Below are positions 1-7,690 of a stretch of 16,576 nucleotides of DNA, piece by piece (the stretch's first letter is position 1; each line of letters starts with the position of its first letter). Below the pieces are notes generated by a model that was given only the letters and a program-made list of their open reading frames with translations, had not been told where the DNA came from and did no database searches. This stretch comes from CAYQTO01 sp964420455 (GTDB lineage Bacteria; Sumerlaeota; Sumerlaeia; SLMS01): contig CAYQTO010000076.1 in the NCBI GenBank assembly GCA_964420455.1, forward strand, positions 1 through 16,576, read 5' to 3'. The position numbers and the translations under genes are program-made.

Positions 1-1041
1 ATCCTCGGCGCGCTGGGCCTCGACGTCGGACCGCGACTCGGGCGGAAGGCTTGCCAGCCTTTCGGGATCCGTCTCGGAAAGCAGCTGGCCATGGCGATCG
101 AGCCAGTTCAGCAAGGACGCGTACGACGACAAGGCTGCTCCTGCCGTTTCCCCGTCGGTTGCCAGCAGGGAGGCGAGGCGGAAGAGAAAGGCCGCTCGCT
201 CGAGATCGAAGCGGCGAAACGCGGCCCTCGCCGCTGCCTGGGCCTCCTCCGGCGTCCGCAGCCGCGAAACCTCGGGACTCTCCACCCGCGCGATGTCTAT
301 ACCGCCGCCCCAGTCGGCAGCAATGAGGTACGCCCCGTCAATGGGGTGACGGGTAACCGATCGGGCATCGGCGAGGGGGAACGTCGCGGGGAGCCAACGC
401 CCATCCACGTGCTCCCAGACCGAGGCGTCGTCGCGAACGTCGAGGATGCCGTCGGCGTTCGTATCGTCCGCATTCAGGAGCGCCACCCCCATCGGCTGGT
501 CGATCGACAGGACGCTGTAGGGGGGTACGGGAAGAGACTCGGGCGCCGGGGGGACTTCGGCGTCGGGCGACCAGGCCGCCGGGCGGTCCTCGCGTCCGAT
601 CTTGCGGATCTCCCACGTGGCGACGCGGCCGGTGGCATCAAGCCGCGGCGGGGTGTCGGTGACCCCCTCGGCGGAGAGTCGCCGGGGCGCGTTGTCGCGG
701 GCGCGGGCTGTATAGACATCGCCTAGGGCGTCGTCGCGTTCGGAGTAGAGGACGAGGCGGTCGGACCCGGAAAGGAAGGCAGCATTGGAGGTCCGGCCTG
801 GATGGGGAAAGAGGCGGACGTCGGCGCTGGGCTGTTGGGAGCGAAGGTCGCGGCGGTAGAGCGCGGGAATGCCGTCCCTCTCGGATGTATAGACGAGCCA
901 GCGGCCGTCGCCGGAGACCGTCGCATCATAGTCGGGGGCGGGATGCGAGGTCAGCAGGCGGGGCTCCTCGGGGGGGGCTTCCCCCGCCGAGGCGAGAAGC
1001 AGGAGCGCGAATGCGGCGCGGCGGATCAGCGGGTTTGCCAT
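1..1041 (-). CDS. TolB-like beta-propeller protein, exported, C-terminus cut by window edge
   Basis: The frame is open from ATG at 1041 to the window edge, giving at least 347 residues with no stop. The N-terminus (MANPLIRRAAFALLLLASAGEA) is a signal peptide: basic start, hydrophobic core, small residues near 18-22. Residues about 29-66 form a PD40/TolB-type propeller blade (D-A-T-V-S-G-D-G-R-W-L-V-Y-T-S-E-R-D-G at 39-57). A second, weaker blade follows at about 77-115 (LVLYSERD at 96-103), and further beta-rich segments run to about 255. Residues 193-201 read DTNADGILD, a calcium-loop pattern DxNxDGxxD. From about 263 onward the sequence is alanine-rich and helical (TPEEAQAAARAAFRRFDLE), resembling TPR-like packing. 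The start overlaps the end of the DUF1318 gene by 16 bases, preceded by GAAGG, which implies translational coupling. TolB-type propellers often act in the periplasm on envelope integrity, but this is not TolB itself as far as can be seen. The family assignment is fairly sure; the role is not. Confidence 0.75.
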   Translation of the reverse strand, partial: MANPLIRRAAFALLLLASAGEAPPEEPRLLTSHPAPDYDATVSGDGRWLVYTSERDGIPALYRRDLRSQQPSADVRLFPHPGRTSNAAFLSGSDRLVLYSERDDALGDVYTARARDNAPRRLSAEGVTDTPPRLDATGRVATWEIRKIGREDRPAAWSPDAEVPPAPESLPVPPYSVLSIDQPMGVALLNADDTNADGILDVRDDASVWEHVDGRWLPATFPLADARSVTRHPIDGAYLIAADWGGGIDIARVESPEVSRLRTPEEAQAAARAAFRRFDLERAAFLFRLASLLATDGETAGAALSSYASLLNWLDRHGQLLSETDPERLASLPPESRSDVEAQRAED

Positions 1042-1583
1042 TGGCCTTCGTCGTCCTGGAAGGGGGCCCCCTCCGGTGCGAGGTCGCGGTTGAGGCGGGC
1101 AAAAATGGCCGCGATCCGTGGCGCGTCGGCGGGGGTGGCTCCGGGGGTCGTCTCTACCAGGCGGCGGAGGAGGATGCGCCGGTCGGCGTTCTCCTCCTCG
1201 ACGACCCGGGGACCGAGGCCATTCGGCAGCGTGGACTCGAGGACGTCGGCGTCGCGGATGACGAGCAGGCCTTCGTTCCCTTCACCGACGGCTCCCGAGC
1301 GCAGAAGGGCATCGAGGTCGTCGCGGTTGTAGCGGCGATTGTTGAGGGCGGCGAGGGAGGCGGCCTGGCTATCGGTAACCTCCGGCGGCGCTGCCAGCGT
1401 TCCGTCCGGCTCGACGGCGCGGACCGAGGCAAACAGCGCCAGGTCCTCGCCCAGTTGCTCGTATGTTCCCAGCACCTGCCGTTCGAGTGCCGTCTGCTGG
1501 TCGACGACCATCACGTTCACATTGAGGAGCCCACCACAGCCGGCGGCGAGGGAAAGGAAAAGCAGGATGGCGAAGGGACGCAT
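1026..1583 (-). CDS. DUF1318 / YdbL-like lipoprotein
   Basis: This 185-residue protein begins with a lipoprotein signal, MRPFAILLFLSLAAGC, with the likely lipidated cysteine at 16 (lipobox A-A-G-C, slightly atypical at -3). The C-terminal part fits the DUF1318 family that includes E. coli YdbL: a helix ending in a glycine turn (LLRSGAVGEGNEGLLVIRD, 93-111), the conserved V-x-E-E-N-A-D-R-R stretch (128-136), a helix with I-A-A-I-F-A-R-L (157-164), and a closing G-x-P-F-Q-D-x-x-G-Q-W (172-182). Between the lipobox and this domain is a short beta-prone segment LLNVNVMVVDQQ (19-30). ATG 1583-1581 overlaps the stop of the long AsmA/YdbH-like gene (TGATG), and its Shine-Dalgarno sits in a small hairpin, so translation is probably coupled. 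In E. coli YdbL helps the YdbH-YnbE bridge form between the membranes, and the gene order here supports the same partnership. It could instead be an uncharacterised lipoprotein with only fold-level similarity. Confidence 0.75.
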   Translation of the reverse strand: MRPFAILLFLSLAAGCGGLLNVNVMVVDQQTALERQVLGTYEQLGEDLALFASVRAVEPDGTLAAPPEVTDSQAASLAALNNRRYNRDDLDALLRSGAVGEGNEGLLVIRDADVLESTLPNGLGPRVVEEENADRRILLRRLVETTPGATPADAPRIAAIFARLNRDLAPEGAPFQDDEGQWQTR

Positions 1584-4500
1584 CAGGAGGCTTCCTCCGT
1601 GGGTAGGAGCAGCCGCACCGCGGCGGGGCGGTTTGGTGCCATTAGGACATCAACGGCGGTACGCGCAAGGGCGACATAGGCGTCGTACTCGGGCTGTATA
1701 TACGCCGCGAGGAGGCCGGGGACGCTGAGGCGCTCGAAGACCGGCAGGCGGAAGTCCACCCCCGCCGGACTCGTCATGAAGACCTCGACGTCGAGGAGCC
1801 CGTTGCGCAACTCGATGACAAGGCTCCGGGGACGGCTGAAGCGGAGCGAGGCGAGGGTGGCCTGGATGCCCGGGCTGCCGGAGCCCGCATCGGCTTGGCG
1901 CAGCGCCTCGCGCAGCACCGCGGAAGGGACGCTGGCGACCTCGATGCGGACAAAGAGGGCCTCGAGGAGTTCGGTAACCGTGGAGACATCGGCAAACTCG
2001 AGACGTGCGGCGCCAAAAATGTTGAGGCGGCGCTCGCGCGAGGGAAACCGGGAAAGCGAGGGAAGAAGCGTGACCGCATCGAGGCCGGTGGAGGTCATTT
2101 CCAGTTCGAGGGCGGGAAAGAGGGAACGGGTAAGGAGGCGGAGGCGGGCGATCGCCGTGCCGCCGAGGAAGTCCTCGGATCGGGCGGAGAACTCGAGCGC
2201 CCCGGCGGCGACACCCGCCACCAGGCGGGTCGGGCCGACGGGGATGGCATAGGGAGGCACCGAGAGGCGCAAGGACCCGAGCCGCAGGTCGCCGGACTGG
2301 AGCCGCCCGGCAGCCTCCGGCGTATAGACGACTTCCGTTGCGATGTCGCCATCGAGGCCCCGCAAGGCCGCCAGATCATGCCAGTCCAGCCGCGCCCCGT
2401 CGCCGCTGACGGCAAGCGCGAGGCGGGTTTCCGTGGGACCCGCATTGCGTACTGTTGCACGAAGGCCCAGGGAACCCGAAGACCCCGCAATGCCCGCTGT
2501 TCCATCGAGGGGGCCGAGGTCCTGGCGAAGGGACATCCGTGCGGTGACGGGCAAGTCCGCCCAGTCTCCGGACGCCTCGGCCAGGGCGTCCGCGAGGGGC
2601 AGCGACTCGGAGCCGATGCTGGCGCTGGCCGCAAGATGCCCCCCGAGTGAGGGGAGCCCGAGCGTCACCGTGTCTATACGGAGAGGGCCCACCGGGGGAA
2701 GCTCGCCGGCGCTCGCGAGAAGCAGGGGGAGCATCGGCATGATGGAGNNNNNNNNNNTCCTCCATCCGCGCTTGGAGAGACCACTTGGTGACGGGGCCTG
2801 GCAGGGAAGCAGTCGTCGCGATATCGAAGGAGCCGAGGAATTCGTCTCCCGCGGCGTGGACACGGATTTGGGGGAACGCACCGCTTGCCTCGATGCGGTG
2901 ACGGCTCGCGCGTGGGGCGCCGCTCGCGTTTAGGTCGAGACGACCGGAGCCACCGATGCGGCCGGCCGTGCCGTCGGCGAGGACAAGCTCGAGGGGCGAT
3001 TCCCCGCTCATCTCGAGGGAAAGTTCGGCCTGATAATCGTCGGCCGGACCATCGAACGCCCCATGGCCGACGAAATGGAGAAGCCCCGCGAGCGTCACAT
3101 CGACTTCCGCCACGCGATGGCGCGCCGTCTCCGGATCGAGCGTATAGACGAGGCTTGCGGAAAGGGGGGGCAGGCTCGTGCTGACCTCGGGACCGGAATA
3201 GTCCACGCCGTCCCAACCGGCTTCACGGAGCGTGGCTCCGATGGCTCCCTCGCTGCTCATGGTGACCTCCGTCGCCGCGTGCAGGCCGGTCGCAATGACC
3301 TCGCTCGCATCAGGCAGGAGCAGGAGAACACTGGCGACATCAAGACGACCGGTCTCCGCAAGGAGCGGTTTGCCATCCGCCGCGAAAGGGTGAATCCGCA
3401 ACGCACGATCATCGCGGAGACCCTCGATTTCGAAATCTCCCGCCGGGAGGGAAACGAATCCGTACTCGACTTCCGTGAGGAGGATGGCCTCGGTTGCGAG
3501 TAGCTCGGTGCCCTCGTGGTCGCCGGCCGGGAGTTCGCCGGAAAAGGTGGCCGTATAGTCGGCCCTACCGAGGAGTTCGACGGAAGCATCAAGGGTGGCG
3601 GCGAGGAGATCAGCGAAGGATTCGACGAGCGCCCCGAGGTCGGCGCGGAAGGCGAGGTCACCATCCAGGCGCGTGGCCTCGGGCGCGAGGGCCGCCATGC
3701 CGCTGGTCCGCAGCATCGCAAGCTGCGGCAGCCCAAGACGGACACCTTCCCAGGAGGCGGTGGGAACCGCGCCCGGGCGGTAGGAAAGGGAGCCGAGAAG
3801 GTCGGGACGCTGCAATTCGGCGGGCAGGAGGTCCGCCGCGAGGGGTGCGAGGTTGAAGGTTCCGGTGGTTACAAGATCGGCGGCGAGATCGCGCGAGAGG
3901 ACGACCGTGTTCTGCGACTCGTACACGCGGGTGCGCAGGTCCACCTGTGCACGGATGGGCCCGTCCGGGGCCGGCGGGAGGATGACTGTCCAGTCGAGTT
4001 CGGGCTGGTCGGTATAGACGACGAAGTTGTCGACGGGAAGTTCGATGNNNNNNNNNNATCGAGCGCGAGGCGGCCGGTGGCGGAGACGTTCCGCTGGGCG
4101 GATCCGAGAAGGGCATCAATGCGGAGGGTGCCGGTGGTGGGGGGAAGAGCGGCGGTCAAGTGCCGGCGGAGGTGGGTTCCGAGGGCGGTGATGTCCATCG
4201 AGAGGCCGCCACTGGCCATGGGGGACGAGGTTCCGGCGACATATTCCCACCGCGAATCAAGGAGTGGACCGGCGAGGACGAGTTCCCCGGCGTGGGTGGC
4301 AAATGTGTGGACGGCTTCAAGTTCGACCGAAAAGGGATCGAGGGGCAGCGAATCCGTGCGAAGCAGCTCGGCGAGGCCCGGATCGGTGTTGCCGCCGAGG
4401 TGCAGCAAGCGGGGGAGAAAGGCGGCACTTGCCGATAGGGAGGTAATGCCCTCGTCCGTATAGACAAGGCTGGAATCGAGGCGGAGTGCGGCTTCGATGG

Positions 4501-5731
4501 CGGGCAGCCCGGGGGGAAGAAAGCCGGCCGCGCGGGCAAGGTCGAGGGATGGCGGTGCCGTCCAGTCGATTTCGATGCGGGCGGCGCCAGGACGGTGGGA
4601 GGCGCGGGCGGCGAGGAGCGGCCAGTCGAGGGCGGCGGACGCCTCGCCGGGGGCGAAGGTCGTGGCATCGAGCGTGCCCTTCGCGTCGAGCCGGAGCGGC
4701 GGCACGGCAACCCCGCCCGTCGGGACCAGCTCGCCGCGCACGGCCGCCCCCTCCAGTCGCGCAGAGCTGGTCACCTCCAGGGTTGCTCCCAGATCCTCAA
4801 CGACGAGGTCCGCCACTAGGGAGCCCTCCAATGCCGTCGGGGGAAGCGGCACACCGGCGAGCCTCAGGAGCCCCGGAAGGGGAGCCAACCCGAGCGTCGC
4901 CGTGGTGGTGACTTCCCGCGAGGCAAGCAGCGTGGTCACCCGAAGGAGAGAGCCTTCATTCGCCGCGATGTCCAGGTCGAGTCGTGCGCCGTCGAAGTGA
5001 ATGGCACCATCGGCTGTGAACCCGGAAAGGGTGGCGCGAAGTTCGAGCGGCTCGGCCCGGCCGACGGTCTCGAGTGTCACGGGGAGGGATACGGCCAGGT
5101 CGCCATCGCTGGCGGGCCAGCCGACTTTGAGGGACCCCTCGCGCGCGGCAAACGTCTGGCCCGTGTGATCCGTATAGACAAGACGAAGGTCGGCGATGGC
5201 GACATCGACGGAGGAGACGGGAAGAGGCCATGGACCGAGGAGGGACCCGAGGTTGATCGGGGCGGGTTCGGTCGTGGGAGGTGGAGTTTCAGCGGGAGGG
5301 AGGACATCGAGGAGGTTGGGACGGCCGGCCTCGTCGGCCGTGATGTCGACATGCAGTTGCTCGATGGCAAGGCGGACGTCGCGGTTGCCGAGTGCCACCG
5401 CGGCAAGGCCGCCACCGTACTCGATGCCGCTGGCGAGGAGGACCCGGTCGCCCTCGGGCGCATAGATGGCAACGGATCGGATGCGCTGACCCCCGAGCCA
5501 GCCAAGACGCACGCCCTCGATCTCGATGCGGCCGGCGAGCAGGGGATTCACCTGGGACTGGAGGATCCGACCGGTCGGAATCCAGGAAAGGATCGTTGGG
5601 AGGAGGACGAGGAGGAGGAAGAGGAGAAGGAAGGTGGCGAGGCCGAGGAGGAGCAGTCGCCGGAGGAGACGTCGGCCGCGCGCGGGTCTTTCCGGCGTGG
5701 TGGCGGGGGGCGGGGGCGTGTGGGGAGCCAA
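1583..5731 (-). CDS. AsmA-clan / YdbH-like inner-membrane-anchored protein, interrupted by two assembly gaps
   Basis: One long gene is read through three open segments: 5731-4058 (558 codons), 4046-2758 (429 codons) and 2746-1583 (387 codons plus stop), separated by two runs of ten N. The total is about 1375 residues if the gaps are short. The reading frame changes across both gaps, so the ten N must be placeholders: the true lengths should be 2 mod 3 for the right gap and 0 mod 3 for the left gap. The start is TTG at 5731, preceded by GAGGA overlapping the M48 stop. The N-terminus has a proline-rich cytoplasmic stretch, a basic patch RGRRLLRR (18-25) and one transmembrane helix (about 26-49). 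The rest is periplasmic beta-rich sequence with alternating hydrophobic strands (such as IEIEGVRLGWLGGQRIRSVAIY), typical of AsmA-clan beta-groove proteins. Five VYT segments recur (V185, V423, and roughly 570, 860 and 1130). E. coli YdbH is shorter (879 aa). The YdbH assignment rests mainly on the adjacent DUF1318 gene; a generic AsmA-like bridge is equally possible. An M-P-M-L-P-L-L-L start at 2740 could mark a second gene, but it lacks basic residues. Confidence 0.6.
1586..1598 (-). promoter_or_regulatory. Hairpin holding the Shine-Dalgarno of the DUF1318 gene
   Basis: The coding strand reads GGAGG-AAG-CCTCC, a perfect five-base stem with a three-base loop, immediately followed by TGATG (stop of the long gene fused to the start of the DUF1318 gene). 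The left arm is the only good Shine-Dalgarno for that start, so ribosomes finishing the upstream gene would have to open the stem. It lies within the last codons (E-E-A-S-stop) of the upstream gene. The pairing is visible in the sequence; the coupling effect is inferred. Confidence 0.4.
2748..2757. other. Assembly gap (10 N) with inverted-repeat flanks
   Basis: Ten N interrupt the long AsmA/YdbH-like gene. Read on the coding strand, the left flank ends GATGGAGGA and the right flank begins CTCCATC, so seven bases on each side are exact inverted complements. If the gap were zero, the joined sequence would be a seven-base stem around two bases, and the frame would be preserved (M-E-D-S-I-M-P). 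The gap is thus probably a placeholder at a short hairpin rather than ten real missing bases. Confidence 0.9.
4048..4057. other. Assembly gap (10 N)
   Basis: A second run of ten N lies in the same gene. On the coding strand the flanks are CGCTCGAT before and CATCGAAC after, so TCGAT and ATCGA form a five-base inverted repeat. The coding frame before the gap (codon 4060-4058) and after it (codon 4046-4044) agree only if the true gap is 2 mod 3 in length, so ten is not the real size. Confidence 0.9.
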
Positions 5732-5745
5732 AGTCGCTTGGGTCC

Positions 5746-6645
5746 TCAGGACCCGAGGCTGCGCGCCTTGATGCGTTGGAAGCGATCGGGGACCCGGGCG
5801 CCGCCGAGGTCACCGATCTCATTCTGTATATGCGCGCGGAGGCGCATCAGCCGTGCGTCGAGGGTTGGATGGGTGGACCCGAGCCACCCGGCCCCGGCGC
5901 TTTGCGCGGCGAGTTCCGCCTTCAGATTTTCGAGGAAGTCCACAAGCCCGTAGGGGTCGTAGCCGGCCAAGGCGGCGTACTCGAGACCAACCAGGTCGGC
6001 CTCGAACTCCATGTCGCGGTCGAGTCCGCGCTCGAAGAGGATGGTGACGCCGTTCTCAACCGCGCGGTTGAGTTCGCTGAGGTCCTTGCCCGAGGCGGCC
6101 TGGACCGTTTCCGTCACCCCCTGGAGGAATTGGGTGCGGCTGAGCATGCGGACCATGTGTTCGCGGGTGACATGGGCGATTTCATGGGCGAGGACGCCCG
6201 CGAGTTGTGCCTCGTCGTCCATGCGGCGAAGGGCGCCGGAGGTAATGAAGACGTAACCTCCCGGGGCGGCCCAGGCGTTGGCGTCCTCGCGATCGACCAC
6301 GGCAAAGGCGAAGGGCATCCCCGCGCGGGGGGTCTGGCGGACGATGGCGAGGCCCACGGTGGCGACGTAGCGCTGGAGTTCCTCGCTGGGATGGAGGGCA
6401 CCCTGGTCGGTGAAGGATTTGACGGCGATGCTGCCGCCGATGTCGCGCTCCCGTTCGAAGGACATGCGGCCGGTCGCGGCCCCGGCGGCACGGCTTCCCG
6501 AATCGGCGATCCGGGCCGCGCGCTCCTGATCAACACCGGTCAGCACGAGGGTCCCCTCGGTGACGTTGCGCAGGTCGGTTGTGGTGCAGCCGGTAGTATA
6601 GACAGCAAGGCAGAGGAGAAGGGAAGGGAGGAGGACGCGTGTCAT
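5746..6645 (-). CDS. M48-family zinc metalloprotease, probable lipoprotein
   Basis: This 299-residue protein carries the M48 zinc site: HEIAH at 154-158 and the third-ligand motif E-F-E-A-D (E213, D217) in DMEFEADLVG. Also visible are the conserved NAWAAPGGYVFITSGAL (123-139), with the family's N-A-x-A-x-P-G-G element, and the late STHPTLDARLMRL (257-269) with His259. The N-terminus (MTRVLLPSLLLCLAVYTTGC) looks like a lipoprotein signal with Cys20 as the lipidation site, although T-T-G-C is a weak lipobox. No C-terminal TPR array is present, unlike E. coli BepA (YfgC), so it resembles the shorter LoiP/YcaL type. Such proteases degrade misfolded outer-membrane proteins, LptD included, and an LptD-like gene lies about 7 kb away. 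Its ATG overlaps the stop of the SH3 gene (ATGA), and the downstream long gene starts 14 bases after its stop, which points to an operon. The family is very sure; the substrate is unknown. Confidence 0.93.
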   Translation of the reverse strand: MTRVLLPSLLLCLAVYTTGCTTTDLRNVTEGTLVLTGVDQERAARIADSGSRAAGAATGRMSFERERDIGGSIAVKSFTDQGALHPSEELQRYVATVGLAIVRQTPRAGMPFAFAVVDREDANAWAAPGGYVFITSGALRRMDDEAQLAGVLAHEIAHVTREHMVRMLSRTQFLQGVTETVQAASGKDLSELNRAVENGVTILFERGLDRDMEFEADLVGLEYAALAGYDPYGLVDFLENLKAELAAQSAGAGWLGSTHPTLDARLMRLRAHIQNEIGDLGGARVPDRFQRIKARSLGS

Positions 6646-7151
6646 TGCGGCTCGATCCCTCCCGCGGCAAGAAAGGCGTCGACGTCAGCAGGGGTGAGGG
6701 CCTCGGTGATCTGCTCCATCCTGCGTGCGTCGGCGATGGCCTGCCCGGGGGCCTGGGTGGCGGCGGCGTATTCCTCGGCGGTGGGGCTGAGGCCGCGGAC
6801 GGCGGAGAGGTCCTGCCGTTCACCGGGACCGAGGTCGTCGACGAGAAGCGAGCGGCGCCGGGCTGTTGCCGGGGCGGCGTCGGTCACCTGGAGCTTCACC
6901 ACCCAGCCCTCCTTGCCGTCCGGGGTCCGCACGCGCAGGCGGGGCCCGCTTGTCTCGAGGACGGTGAGCGCCGTACCCTGGTCGACTTCGGCCACATCGG
7001 CCGCCGAGGGGCTCGTTTCTTCCTTGAGGGTCACGTTGGCCCGCTTGGCATAGACGGTATCGCCGGGGGCCTGGGCGCGCGCCTCAATCAGCGCAAGCCC
7101 CGCCGCCAGAAAGGCAACGGCGATCAGGGCGGACGTTCGGAGCAGCTTCAT
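6642..7151 (-). CDS. Exported bacterial SH3-domain protein
   Basis: This 169-residue protein has a clear signal peptide (MKLLRTSALIAVAFLAAGLALIEARAQA), probably cut after A28. Residues about 31-90 match a bacterial SH3 fold: VYAKRANVTLKEETSPSA opening, V-x-x-G-T-A-L-T-V-L-E (56-66), and RVRTPDGKEGWVVKLQV (73-89) with the G-K-E-G-W-V turn typical of these domains. The C-terminal 80 residues are helical and contain LSAVRGLSPTAEEYAAAT (115-132) without a recognised domain. Bacterial SH3 domains usually bind peptidoglycan or partner proteins in the periplasm. The start is supported by GGGAGGA seven bases upstream. The stop overlaps the start of the M48 protease gene (ATGA), so the two are probably made together and may work together. 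The domain call is good; the ligand is unknown. Confidence 0.78.
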   Translation of the reverse strand: MKLLRTSALIAVAFLAAGLALIEARAQAPGDTVYAKRANVTLKEETSPSAADVAEVDQGTALTVLETSGPRLRVRTPDGKEGWVVKLQVTDAAPATARRRSLLVDDLGPGERQDLSAVRGLSPTAEEYAAATQAPGQAIADARRMEQITEALTPADVDAFLAAGGIEPQ

Positions 7152-7179
7152 TCTGTTTCCTCCCGCGGGGGACGGCTCA

Positions 7180-7608
7180 TCAGGTCTTGTCGGGGTGAGT
7201 AACGGGACCCTGCCACATCATGAGGCCCCCGTTGAGGTTGGAGACATCTCGGAACTCATTCTCGAGGAGCAGGGCGCCGATGTCCATGCTGCGCATGCCC
7301 GAGGCGCAGTAGACGACGACCGGCTTGTTGGGGTCGAGTTCGCCCATGCGGGCAGCCACTTCGCCGGTGGGGATGTGAATGCTGCCGGGGATGAGGCCGT
7401 CTGCCTCGAGTTCGTGGCGTTCGCGGACGTCAAGGAAGAGGGGCGGATCGTCGCTGTTGTGGAGCTCGAGAGCCTCGCTGGCGGCGAGTTCCTGGGGCAC
7501 GGTCATGCCGGATTCCCAATCGGCGGGGTCGGCCTCTCCGGCCTTGGGGGCCTGGGCGGGCTGGGGATCCGGCTTGGGGCGACCGAAAATCTTGTCGAGG
7601 AATCCCAT
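7180..7608 (-). CDS. Single-domain rhodanese-like sulfurtransferase
   Basis: Starting at ATG 7608 this is a 142-residue protein. After an N-terminal amphipathic segment MGFLDKIFGR and a proline/alanine-rich linker, a rhodanese domain fills about residues 45-140: FLDVRERHELEADGLIPGSIHIP (58-80) and the active-site loop VVVYCASGMRS (97-107) with catalytic Cys101. The six-residue loop C-A-S-G-M-R is typical of sulfur-transferring rhodaneses. There is no signal peptide, so it is cytoplasmic, perhaps held at the membrane by its N-terminal helix. A TTG 60 bases upstream keeps the frame open, but it lies in a TTGACA hexamer and lacks a ribosome site; the ATG is preferred although its own GGAA is weak. 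It sits 28 bases before the SH3 gene and may lead that operon. The physiological sulfur acceptor is not visible. Confidence 0.92.
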   Translation of the reverse strand: MGFLDKIFGRPKPDPQPAQAPKAGEADPADWESGMTVPQELAASEALELHNSDDPPLFLDVRERHELEADGLIPGSIHIPTGEVAARMGELDPNKPVVVYCASGMRSMDIGALLLENEFRDVSNLNGGLMMWQGPVTHPDKT

Positions 7609-7690
7609 GGTTGGCTGGTTCCATTTCAGGGGTGGGGTTTGCTTTGCCGAGAGGGGCGGGGCTGTCAAGCGGGGGCCACACCGCCGTGGG
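7609..7690 (-). promoter_or_regulatory. Possible promoter ahead of the rhodanese gene
   Basis: This 82-base intergenic stretch contains a perfect TTGACA on the minus strand (7668-7663). A -10 element at the expected 17-18 base spacing is poor (AAAGCA/AAGCAA). The short CCAC/GTGG pairing just after the upstream stop is too weak for a terminator. It could be a start point for the rhodanese-to-TolB-like run, or the large upstream AsmA gene may simply read through. Confidence 0.25.

Noticed and set aside
5590..5670. Purine-rich tract on the plus strand, possible triplex-forming DNA
   Set aside because: It is fully explained by leucine codons (CTC, CTT) of the transmembrane helix of the long AsmA-clan protein on the minus strand.
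5392..7053. 553-codon open frame on the plus strand across the M48 and SH3 genes
   Set aside because: It runs through two well-supported minus-strand genes, and the zinc motif HEIAH is only in the minus frame.
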